Positions 43,533 to 52,557 of a stretch of DNA of 64,000 bases are shown here, one piece after another. Under the pieces are notes generated by a model. That model was not told the DNA's origin. It searched no databases and was given only the letters and a program-made list of their open reading frames with translations. The stretch spans positions 80,777-144,776 of the forward strand of contig CAVVAM010000004.1 of assembly GCA_963746265.1 (NCBI GenBank), in the 5' to 3' direction. The first letter of the stretch is position 1. Every line of letters begins with the position of its first letter. Both the position numbers and the translations under genes were made by a program. The DNA is from Ilumatobacter sp963746265. GTDB taxonomy: Bacteria > Actinomycetota > Acidimicrobiia > Acidimicrobiales > Ilumatobacteraceae.

Positions 43533-46297
43533 ATGAAGGCACCTCAACTCACCGGTGACGCACTGCGTGCGGTGCAGCATCGCGGGCTCGCACCTGCAGA
43601 TCATCGCGGCGGCCGGCTCCGGCAAGACCGAGGTCGTGTCGCAGCGGGTTGCCGACCTCCTCGCCGAAGGCGTTCCGCCCGCGGGCCATCGTGGCGTTCA
43701 CGTTCACGGAGCGGGCTGCGGCGGAGCTCAAGCATCGCATCGCCGTCGCGCGTCGAGGAGCGGATGGGCGCGGCGGCGCTCGACCAGCTCGTCGGGCTGT
43801 TCGTCGGGACGATCCACGCGTACTGCTTCCGGCTGCTCCAGCAGTACGTGCCCCGGTACGAGACGTACGACGTGCTCGACGAGAACCAGCTCACGGCGTT
43901 CCTCGTCCCGCGAGGCGAACCGGCTCGGCGTCGCGAACTCGACCCAACGAACCGGCATGTTCGCCGTCGATCGACACGTTCGCCCGCAGCGTCGATGTCG
44001 TCGAGAACGAGCTGCTCGACCCGGCCACCGTGCCAGGGCCGTTCGGCGAGATCCTGCGCGACTACCTCGCGATGCTCGAGCGATACCGGCTCCTGACCTA
44101 CGGCCAGCAGATCGTCCAGGCCGTCGCACGCGCTCGGCGATCCGGCCGTCGCCGCGGCGGTGCACGCCGACTGCGGCACCTGATCGTCGACGAGTACCAG
44201 GACGTCAACCCGGCCCAGGAGCGGCTGATCGAGCTGCTCGATCGGCGGCGGCGCCGAGCTGTGCGTGGTGGGCGACGACGACCAGGCGATCTACCAGTGG
44301 CGCGGGTCGGACGTCGGCAACATCGTCCAGCTTCACCGAGCGCTACCCCGACGTCGCAGACGTTCTCGATCTCGACGAACCGCCGCAGCCGGCCCGAGAT
44401 CATCGAGGCCGCGAACGCGTTCGCCCAGACGATCCCGAATCGACTCGACAAGCAGATGGAGCCCGACCGCGAAGTCGAGCTCAACGGGCGAGTCGGTCGC
44501 GTCTGGTCGGCGGAGACCCAGCGCCGAGGAGGCCGGCTGGATCGCGACACATGATCCTCGACCTCCACGACGACCACGGCGTCGCCTACCGCGACATCGC
44601 GGTCCTGGTGCGGGCGCGCACGCTCGTATCCGGCGCTCGTCGAGCAGTTCGCCACGTTCGACATTCCCGTCCAGCCGGGCGGACGAACCGGGCTGTTCGA
44701 CCCGCCCGAGGCCGATGCTGCTCGGCCAGACGTTCTGCTGGCTCGCCGACATCGATGGCGGTCCGGGCTACGGGCGCGGCGCTCCAGGTGATCGCCGAGG
44801 ACGACCTGCTCGACGAGTACCAGCCGCTCTTCGGGATCGACGGCCAGCACGCGCAAGGCGCTGCGCACGCTCCTCGCGGCCTGGAAGGCGGCACGCCAAC
44901 CAGGATCGCAAGCCGTCCGACCTGGTCGGCGACTTCTACGAGCTGTGCGACGTGCTCGAGGTCAGCGCGTGGGACCCCGACGACGCAGCTGACCGTGCAA
45001 CCGGCTCGGCACGCTCGCCCGGTTCACCATGCTGCTCGCCGACTACGAGTCGGTGCGGCGCCGCGCCCGACCCGACGCCAACGCGCCCGGGCGAGCAGGT
45101 CGGCGGCCAGGACCGTGGCACCTGGTACTACAAGAACCTGGCGATCCACATCGTCAACTACGCCCAGGGCGCCTACGAGGGGTTCGACGGCGAGCCGGAC
45201 GTCGATCTCGACGCGGTCGACCTGACGACGGTCCACCGGGCGAAGGGGCTCGAGTGGCCGGTGGTGTTCGTGCCGTCGATGACGGCGAGCCGCTTCCCGT
45301 ACGTCGAAGACGGGCACAGCGCAGGACTGGCTGCTGCCCCGCGACGATGTTCAACGCCGCCCGCTACGAGGGCAGCGACGCCGACGAGCGCCGGCTGTTC
45401 TACGTGGCGATGACACGGGCCCGGGACTTCGTCTGCGTCTCCCGCCACGAGCGGGTCAACGACGAAGCGCGTCCGACCGAGCCCGTACTTCGACGAGGTC
45501 GACGGCCGGAGCTGCGAGCCCGGACGACGTCGACGTTCCCGGTAGTCGAGCCGACGCAGGGCCGACGAGGAGCGAGCCGGTCACGCTCACCTTCAGCGAG
45601 CTGTCGCAGTTCCTCGGCGTGCGGCATGGCGTACCGACTGCGCGGACTGCTCGGCTTCCAGCCGCGCCTCGCTCCCGAGCTCGGCTACGGCAAGGCCGTG
45701 CACCACGTGCTCCGCCGGTCGCCGACCACACCCGGGAGACCGGCACGCGTCCCGATCGGCGACGAGATCGACCGATGCTCGACGACCAGTTCTTCCTGCC
45801 GACCGCGAACAAGTCGGCCCACCGCCAGATGAAGGACGCGGCGCGCGACGCTGATCGGCGACTACGTCGACCGAGCTACCAGAGCGACCTGTACCGGGTG
45901 TGGGAGACGGAGCGGCCGTTCGAGCTCCGCCTCGACGGTGTCACGGTCAGCGGCCGGGCCGACGTGATCCTCGACCAGGAGGACGGCGTGCCGACCGGCC
46001 TCGCGATCGTCGACTACAAGACGTCGACGAAGGGCGAGGACGACCACGACCTCCAGCTCCAGGTCTACGCCGACGCCGGCCGGCGCGAGGGCCTCGACGT
46101 GCGGGGCGCCTACGTCCACGACCTCAAGAAGGCGAACCGTGCCGACGTCGATGTCGGGTCGGCCGCGCTCGCGCACGTCCGAGACCGAAGCGATGAGGGT
46201 CGCGGTCCGCCTCAGGTCGAGGGACTTCACGGCGAGCCCCGGTAAGGGCTGTCGATCCTGCGAAGTCAGGACAGTCTGCGCGTCGGTCCCGCGATGA
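43533..46297 (+). pseudogene. UvrD/AddA-like helicase with C-terminal PD-(D/E)XK nuclease, multiply frameshifted
   Basis: The protein is readable from end to end only by changing frame about every 60-200 bases. It starts at ATG 43533 (MKAPQLTGDALRAVQH). Motifs in order: IIAAAGSGKTEVV (I), AIVAFTFTERAA (Ia), LIVDEYQDVNPAQERLIELL (II), VVGDDDQAIYQWRG (III), TVHRAKGLEWPVVFVPSM (V), LFYVAMTRARDF (VI). The C-terminus has GRADVILDQ and LAIVDYKTST, a RecB-type nuclease site, then GCRSCEVRTVC. The sequence is not otherwise eroded, and some shifts sit at homopolymers (CC to CCC near 43682), so assembly error is more likely than decay. Likely DNA repair or defence. Confidence 0.75.
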
Positions 46298-46307
46298 CGG
46301 GGGCGAG

Positions 46308-47963
46308 TCATGGCCATTGGGTCAAGTAACGGTTGATCCGCTCGATCCAATCGTCGGGCAAGCCGCCACCCTCTAGGCCCTTGCCGCGCCCAGACAGCAG
46401 GAACCAGGCTCGGAACGTGTTCCGCCCGAGTCCAGAGTTCTGCCATTCGTCGATCAACCGCCCGATGCCCACATCGAGCAAGACACAGGCGCGCAGCAAG
46501 AGGTTGAAGTTGAGCAGATCCATCGCGACCCAGGCCGTGCACCTCGGATCGTTGCCAACAACAGTCATCTCCTGCCCTGCGAGCTCATCCTCGATCACTT
46601 GGTCGAGCATCGGGATGTAGGGAAGGGGTCCGCCGGTGACGACAACCGGGTACAACCTCATCGCCTCGGGTTCGCGTGCTATGGCGTGTTCGAGCGTCTT
46701 GTCGACCTGCGGCAGCTTCTCAGCAACCGCAAGCTTGAGGTCCTTGGCGAGTGCCGAGAAGTCGCCAGTGCTCGTCGTGTCGCGCGTGAACTGCCGCGAT
46801 ACGAAGTCAACGACGACGAGATCCCCGTCCTGTGTGACAACCCCCAGATCGGCACGCTGCGGGCCTGCCGGAATCCCCCACCTCTCGGTGAACTCGCCCT
46901 CATCGAGCACTACATCCGACGGCAGAAGTTCGCGTGCGAGTTCGACACCAAGGCGCTCAACAGCGGCGCCGTACAGGCCACTCCAGGCGGTGTGATCGAC
47001 ACCTTGTCCGATCAGTACATCGCGGACGTGCCAGAACATCTGGGCCGGTTCAGCCTGCATGGAGAGCAGCCGTGGTCGGAGTGTTGGCCCGCGCCCTTCG
47101 CCAAAGTCAACGATTGGCCGCTTCCACACCGAGCTCATGGACCAACCAACGGGCTGCTCGATGTCCTGCCTGGCGAGCGACGCTGCATCCTCCATCGACT
47201 GCGTCAAGAGGTCACGCCAAGCTTCCAGCTCGGCGTCTGGAATCGGATGCTCGTGAAGGTTCAGGGGAAACTGGAAGTGCTCGTCCGAGTGCTCCGCAGC
47301 CGACCCCTGCATCGCGGTGATGGCCCAGAAGCGTTCGAGCGCGATGGCGGCGCCTTCACGGAAGCGCTCGAGCGGTGCCATCCAATCGGGGTGCTGAGCA
47401 AGAGCTGGGAGCACGTCGAAGTAAAGGCGACCTGCGAGGCTCAGCCAACCAGGGTGCTCGCTCGATGCGTAGAAGACGCCGAGACGAACCACCTCGAGGA
47501 TTGTCGACTCGCTGCTCTGCGATGCATCGCCCACGTGATCCGCGAGGCTGAGGCACAGTCCGCCGAGTCGGCGTGCGAGCTCCGGTACGTCATCCACCGG
47601 CGGCGCAGTATCGGGTGAGACCGCGAGCAGACGGATGCCGAGCAGCGCGATGACCTGCGATGAGAGCGCGCCGGTCCGAGGATGGTCCCGAAGAAGCAGC
47701 GGCTCCGCCCGTCGAGCCGCCTGCGGAGGAAGCACGCGATGCGCAAACGCGACTTGCTCCGCTGGGTCGAGAGAGAGCCTGTCTACCTTGCCGCAGATCT
47801 CGCTGAGCAGCAGCAAGGACTGTCGGAGCGGAAGCTCCCGAAGTTGCCGATCGATCGTCGGAAGAACTCTGCGCTGGCCCACCCCCATCGACGCAGCCAG
47901 ATGGACAGCCATGAGGTCCATGGGACCGACGGGCGTCTCACTGTCGGTCATGCGCTCATCCAT
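46308..47963 (-). CDS. Unknown 551-residue protein at the end of the methyltransferase-DUF262-HEPN operon
   Basis: I do not recognise this family. Residues 1-330 are helical and rich in Leu/Ala/Glu. Near residue 375, RADLGVVTQDGDLVVVDFVS has the hydrophobic-acidic spacing of a PD-(D/E)XK core but lacks the lysine, so at most it is a degenerate nuclease fold. The C-terminal part has LNFNLLLRACVLLDVG. No signal peptide or clear membrane segment. It starts 51 bases after the HEPN stop and ends 10 bases from the convergent UvrD-like gene. Context suggests a component of the same defence-like module. Confidence 0.7.
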   Translation of the reverse strand: MDERMTDSETPVGPMDLMAVHLAASMGVGQRRVLPTIDRQLRELPLRQSLLLLSEICGKVDRLSLDPAEQVAFAHRVLPPQAARRAEPLLLRDHPRTGALSSQVIALLGIRLLAVSPDTAPPVDDVPELARRLGGLCLSLADHVGDASQSSESTILEVVRLGVFYASSEHPGWLSLAGRLYFDVLPALAQHPDWMAPLERFREGAAIALERFWAITAMQGSAAEHSDEHFQFPLNLHEHPIPDAELEAWRDLLTQSMEDAASLARQDIEQPVGWSMSSVWKRPIVDFGEGRGPTLRPRLLSMQAEPAQMFWHVRDVLIGQGVDHTAWSGLYGAAVERLGVELARELLPSDVVLDEGEFTERWGIPAGPQRADLGVVTQDGDLVVVDFVSRQFTRDTTSTGDFSALAKDLKLAVAEKLPQVDKTLEHAIAREPEAMRLYPVVVTGGPLPYIPMLDQVIEDELAGQEMTVVGNDPRCTAWVAMDLLNFNLLLRACVLLDVGIGRLIDEWQNSGLGRNTFRAWFLLSGRGKGLEGGGLPDDWIERINRYLTQWP

Positions 47964-48014
47964 GTGTCACCGGCGTCAAACGCCGTATGGCCCCGATGCG
48001 TTGGTGAGCAATCA

Positions 48015-48603
48015 CTACTCGTCCCGCAACCTCACCAGCATTCGGTCGATCGATCGAAGTGCAATCGCCACCCGCTTCAATGTCTCGTTCGTGTCGCCGG
48101 GGTCCGGAGGGGTCTGAGCCCCAACTCCAGTATGGGCAATACGGCCGCGAGCCGCTCCGAAGGAGTCCATGAGGGCGCCGAAGCCCGGGGGCAGATGGCT
48201 CTCGGTAACGCCCAAAGGGCGAAGGAGAGCAAAGCAGTGCTGCTCCTTCAGCCCATGGTTGTTCGCCACGTTGTGGAAGTACTGACTCACCCGGTTTCTG
48301 ACGATCGACTCGAGGGAGTCCGCAGCCGTCTTGTCGGCGGACGCATCGTTGAACGCAACCAGAGCAACGATCGTCGACCCTCGCGACGCTGTCCGCGTGG
48401 TACTTCGTACTGCAACTGGCGACCACGGACTTGCCGGCTTCCTCGAGGTAGCCCTCGACCTCCGCGTCCGCGAGGAGCTGCAACGCACGGACCCGGTCGT
48501 AGTCCTCATCCGAGTAATGACCCGTCGGGTCAAGCGCTGGGAGGAATCGACTCCTCAGCTCGCGCAGTCTCCGCACAAGCGATCGGTATTCGCCCGTCTG
48601 CAT
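48015..48603 (-). pseudogene. HEPN-domain protein (MAE_28990-like), one frameshift
   Basis: The N-terminal half (MQTGEYRSLVRRLRELRSRF to VEGYLEEAGKSVV) and the C-terminal half (ASRGSTIVALVAFNDASADK to SIDRMLVRLRDE) lie in different frames, joined near 48395-48420. The C-terminal half has AARGRIAHTG, an R-x4-H motif of the kind used by HEPN ribonucleases. A match to the MAE_28990/MAE_18760 HEPN group is likely. ATG 48603 lies three bases after the DUF262 stop. HEPN-DUF262 pairs have been predicted as toxin or RNA-cleaving effector modules. One assembly indel would restore a protein of about 195 residues. Confidence 0.65.
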
Positions 48604-48606
48604 GGC

Positions 48607-49821
48607 TCACCGATCAGCTTCGATCACTTCCACGAAGCGCGCTGGAGCGCTGACATCGAGGCCAAGTGTTGCCGACAGCCTGTCGGCCCACGCTGTGAAC
48701 CGGTACGCAGTCGCTCTGGCGCTCTTCGTTGTCGAGCTGAGCGAGTTGAAGAAGTCGACGTCGTCGGTGCAGATCGATTCGAAGGCGTGCTGCACATCGC
48801 CTGATCGACCAAGCGCGGCTTGCCGAACCTCTCCATTTGAGAGGTAGTACGTCATGATGTCGAAGATCGCTCGATTGAACCGGCGGTCGTAGGCACCGTC
48901 GCGCCAGCGAGAGAAGGCCTCACGGTCGCCGAAGATCGAGACTGTTGCGTCGATCGCAGCATCGCAGGCCTCGGCGTCCTGCTTGATCCGCTCGGCCTCG
49001 GCTGGCCAGGCGTCGTTGAGATTGGCGCACGTGGAGTCCAGGAACTTCTTGAGGTCGCCTCGGTACTCGTCGGCGTACCAGCGAAAGCCGAAGAAGCGCA
49101 CCAAAATCTCGGTGTCGCGCATACGGAAGTCGGGCGCTTCGATTCGCAGTGCAGACTGGATGGATCGGCTCCCCGCAGCGTACTGATCTGCGAACTCGAC
49201 GAACGGACCGGGCACGAGAGCCTGCCGTAGCTCCTGAGTCGACAATGGGACACTGCCGGTGTTCAACCGAAGGAAGACGCGATACAAGAAGTCGTCATCC
49301 GGCCAGTTGCGTACGACCACGGTTCGGATCGTGTGGTTGTCGAAGGCAGCGAGGTTGCCCGACTCCGCTGACCGGTGGAGGTCCTGGTACGTCGAATGGT
49401 TGAGCTCCTTGAGGACGTCGAGCCCGCGCAGCCGCAAGTTGTCAAATGCGGCGTCCTCAGCGTGGGATTCAGGGTTTGCGCAGAACTGACGAATCGCCAG
49501 CAATCGCTGCTTTCCATCCAGCACGATGTAGGCGTTCTTCGCATCCCGTCGCTCGGCCAGCACGATCTGAGGTATAGGCAGATTTAGGAGGATCGATTCG
49601 ATGAACCTGCTCTTTCGAACCGGATCCCAGACCTCGCGCCGCTGGAAGCTTGGGCTCACGTCTATGTTGCCGCGCCTCATCTGCGAGAGCAGCGTCTCCG
49701 TCGTCCAGTCGCTCCCCGTGACGAACGCCGAACGGATTGCTTTCAGCGCTGATGCCTCGAGATCCTCCTCGGACTCCTCGCTGGGGTCGTGCTCGAAGAA
49801 CTCAGATGCCGACATGCTCAC
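48607..49821 (-). CDS. DUF262 (ParB/GmrS-like) protein
   Basis: 404 residues. NIDVSPSFQRREVWDPVRKS and ESILLNLPIPQIVLAE are followed by the DUF262 signature DGKQRLLAI (residues 102-106 DGKQR). That signature is thought to bind or hydrolyse nucleotide and is shared with ParB-fold nuclease and GmrS proteins. The C-terminal 200 residues are helical; the DUF1524 HNH nuclease often fused to DUF262 in type IV restriction enzymes is absent. The gene lies 15 bases after the probable corrected end of the methyltransferase (49837) and three bases before the HEPN gene. It may be a sensor or regulator of that HEPN effector. Confidence 0.85.
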   Translation of the reverse strand: MSMSASEFFEHDPSEESEEDLEASALKAIRSAFVTGSDWTTETLLSQMRRGNIDVSPSFQRREVWDPVRKSRFIESILLNLPIPQIVLAERRDAKNAYIVLDGKQRLLAIRQFCANPESHAEDAAFDNLRLRGLDVLKELNHSTYQDLHRSAESGNLAAFDNHTIRTVVVRNWPDDDFLYRVFLRLNTGSVPLSTQELRQALVPGPFVEFADQYAAGSRSIQSALRIEAPDFRMRDTEILVRFFGFRWYADEYRGDLKKFLDSTCANLNDAWPAEAERIKQDAEACDAAIDATVSIFGDREAFSRWRDGAYDRRFNRAIFDIMTYYLSNGEVRQAALGRSGDVQHAFESICTDDVDFFNSLSSTTKSARATAYRFTAWADRLSATLGLDVSAPARFVEVIEADR

Positions 49822-49889
49822 TCCTAGCGCTCGGAATCATTCGACCTCGAAGACCTGCATCACTTCGTCGCCGTAGTCGTTGATGACCT

Positions 49890-52535
49890 TCACGGCGATC
49901 TTGCCGGTCTCGGGTTTGGGGAAGGGGCGGCTGACACCGTCTGGTAGAGGGTGGCCCAGGCGTCTTCGTCGATGTCGGCCTTCAACGCTCGCTTCAGCCG
50001 CTGGTAGGGGTCGTTGCCGCCGGTGAAGTAGCAGTGGCGGACGAAGAACGATTCTTCGTTGTAGTTGGTGTCGATCATCCACAACGCGATGTGGTCGGTG
50101 TCGCGGCTGCGGACCTCGCCGGTCGACGGGTCGTACACGTCGACACCGAGGATCTCGACGGTCACTTGGTCGTCGTCGGTCGTGATCTCGATGTCGGGCT
50201 CACCGAACACCGTGAACAAGTTGCCCGACCCGGTCTTCTTCAGGTCGTCGCCCATCACCAGATCGTTGTTCATCCGCACCAGCAGCACCGGCAGTCGGCC
50301 GAGACTCCGTTCGGCGGCGACGTCGGCGAAACCCTCGGTGCTCGACACGTAGTCTTGATCGATGCCCAGCGCCTGCGGGTCGAAGGAAAACGCCAGGATC
50401 GCCAACATGTCCAGCCTCGGCTCTGCACGCAGTGCTTCGCGGGCGGCGTTCTTGATGAACGGCGGGCCGACCGTGCCGTACTGCGGGCCGATCGCGATCC
50501 CGATCCGCTGTGGCTCGACACCCTCATCCACCTTGGTCTCCGCGACCGCCTGCACATAGTCGCCCGCATACGAGTCGACCGACGCGAAGTTCAGCCGTTC
50601 GTTGCGGCGACCGTTCTGGATGCCGGCTCGGCCGAGGTTCTCCAGGATCATCGACTCGAACGACGCCGACCCCGCCTCCTGATCCGCGATCAGCTCCGAC
50701 TTCGGCAGATCTTCGGGCGCCTCACCGGCGAACGCCAACGAGCGATGCGGCGACAACGACTCAACCGTGAACGGTCCGGCTACTCGCACCTTTGACTTGT
50801 CCTCATAGGGTTTGTCGTACAGCAACTCGAATTCGGCGTGTCGACGAATCGCCGCGTCTATCTCATCCCTAGTCATTCCCCCCTTGATGTCAGGGTTGTT
50901 GACGATCGACTTGAGCATGATATGTGGCACGCGCTCGTAGACGAATCCTCGGCGAATATCCTCGCTCGGCGGCTCCGCCGGCGCCGGAGAAGCTGAGAGT
51001 TCACTCTCCATCGAACGGCCGCCTTCCGAGTCCGCTAGCAGGTAGAAGGGGAATCGAGCACCCAAAACGCGCTGCCTTGCCAACGCGAGCGCGACTCGTG
51101 AAGTGTCAATCGTGATCCATCTTCGCCCCCATTGCTCTGCGACAAAGGCCGTGGTGCCAGAGCCGCATGTCGGGTCGAGCACGAGGTCACCCGGATCGGT
51201 ACTCATGGCCATACATCGTTCGATCACTTTGGAGTTGGTCTGCACCACGTAAGACTTCGGGTCGCCAAATCCTGACGTGACCGTGTCGTCCCAGAGGCTT
51301 GGGATGGGAGCGACCGGGAAGTCGTCGAGAAACCTGATGTAACGGAGACTGTTCCCAATCACCATCAGCCGGCCCGCAGAATCCAGTCGCGACATCCCTT
51401 CGATGTTTGTCTTCCATCCGCCCTTGTTTGGGCTGAAGGTACGGCCCTCGAACTCGTAAGGGAAAATAGTCGTTGCACCACCAGACTGCGATGTCAGGTT
51501 GTCGTGCGCAAACACTCTGTCTCCAGAGCCGGCCGAGGCTTGACAACGCTCACCGTTTTGTCGCTCCACCCACGTGTACTGGGTGGTTCCCGCTTCGCCA
51601 AGCACCTTTGTTCGATACGGTGCCCGGTACTTCATGCTTGAGCGCTCACGCCCATACCACAGCACGAAGTCGCAGATGCCTGCCAGGAACTCGCTGGTCG
51701 CACTACTGGTCGTCTTATAGGTGATTTGAGAGACGAAGTTCTCGCTGCCGAACACCTCGTCCATCAGGCTGCGGACGAGGTGAACGTTCTCGTCGCCAAT
51801 CTGGACGAAGCAGCTGCCACTCTCGGTCAGCAGGTCGCGTGCCACGATGAGACGATCGCGCAGGTACGCGAGATACGAGTGGATGCCGAGCTCCCAGGTG
51901 TCACGGAACGCCTTGATCTGCTCGACCTCGAAGGTCGCGTCCTCCATCTTCCCGTCTTTGACGTCGCGATTCCTGGCGCTCATCTGCCAGTTCGATCCGA
52001 ACTTGATGCCGTAGGGCGGGTCGAGATAGATCATCTGGACCTTGCCGCGCAGGCCCTCGCGCTCGGCGAGGCTGAGCCCATCACCTGGAGGCTGTCGCCG
52101 AGGATCATGCGGTTCGACCAGTTCGGCCTCGTGCTGGTAGAAGTCGACGATGTCGAGCCCGTCGAGCCCATCGAACGTCTCGAACAGGGTCAGTTCCGGT
52201 TCGGTTTCGCCAGCCTTCGACGTCTGGCGGAGGTTCTCGACGAGCACGCGCGGGTCGATCTTCTCCTGAATGAAGATCGGCGGGGCGGCGACTTCAAGGT
52301 CCTCGGCGTCCTGTTCGTCCTTGCCCTTCCACACGAGCTGGGGGTCGAGCGACGGGTCCCGCGGGTAGAGCAACGTCTTGACCTGCTCGGCCTCGGGCGG
52401 CATGAAGTCCTGGGCGTCGGCTGTCGAGACTCGCCGAATGCGCGCGCTGGAATCCTGCATGACGTGGCGGCACTCGACTCCTGGGTGTCGTCGATCGAAC
52501 AAGCTGCCTGAGTCGTCGCGCGTTGTCCTCAGCAC
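49890..52535 (-). CDS. Type III-like adenine-specific DNA methyltransferase (beta-class order)
   Basis: 881 residues from GTG 52535; ATG 52403 (MPPEAEQVKTLLYPRDPSLD) fits the family start and is a good alternative. Catalytic DPPY in VQMIYLDPPYGIKF (near 171) precedes the AdoMet motif DPTCGSGTTAFVAEQWGRRW (near 452), as in type III Mod. A frame change near 49940 extends the protein to 49837, giving PKPETGKIAVKVINDYGDEV, the usual family C-terminus; the current frame ends in a short unrelated tail. No Res helicase-nuclease gene is adjacent. It follows the ArdC-like gene by 22 bases. Confidence 0.87.
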   Translation of the reverse strand: MLRTTRDDSGSLFDRRHPGVECRHVMQDSSARIRRVSTADAQDFMPPEAEQVKTLLYPRDPSLDPQLVWKGKDEQDAEDLEVAAPPIFIQEKIDPRVLVENLRQTSKAGETEPELTLFETFDGLDGLDIVDFYQHEAELVEPHDPRRQPPGDGLSLAEREGLRGKVQMIYLDPPYGIKFGSNWQMSARNRDVKDGKMEDATFEVEQIKAFRDTWELGIHSYLAYLRDRLIVARDLLTESGSCFVQIGDENVHLVRSLMDEVFGSENFVSQITYKTTSSATSEFLAGICDFVLWYGRERSSMKYRAPYRTKVLGEAGTTQYTWVERQNGERCQASAGSGDRVFAHDNLTSQSGGATTIFPYEFEGRTFSPNKGGWKTNIEGMSRLDSAGRLMVIGNSLRYIRFLDDFPVAPIPSLWDDTVTSGFGDPKSYVVQTNSKVIERCMAMSTDPGDLVLDPTCGSGTTAFVAEQWGRRWITIDTSRVALALARQRVLGARFPFYLLADSEGGRSMESELSASPAPAEPPSEDIRRGFVYERVPHIMLKSIVNNPDIKGGMTRDEIDAAIRRHAEFELLYDKPYEDKSKVRVAGPFTVESLSPHRSLAFAGEAPEDLPKSELIADQEAGSASFESMILENLGRAGIQNGRRNERLNFASVDSYAGDYVQAVAETKVDEGVEPQRIGIAIGPQYGTVGPPFIKNAAREALRAEPRLDMLAILAFSFDPQALGIDQDYVSSTEGFADVAAERSLGRLPVLLVRMNNDLVMGDDLKKTGSGNLFTVFGEPDIEITTDDDQVTVEILGVDVYDPSTGEVRSRDTDHIALWMIDTNYNEESFFVRHCYFTGGNDPYQRLKRALKADIDEDAWATLYQTVSAAPSPNPRPARSP

Positions 52536-52557
52536 TGCCCACTCGTGAGAGCTGCTG

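Noticed and set aside
52294..52542. Alternative minus-strand frame at the start of the methyltransferase
   Set aside because: Arg-rich, not conserved-looking, and overlapped by the better frame leading to DPSLDPQLVWKGKDEQ.
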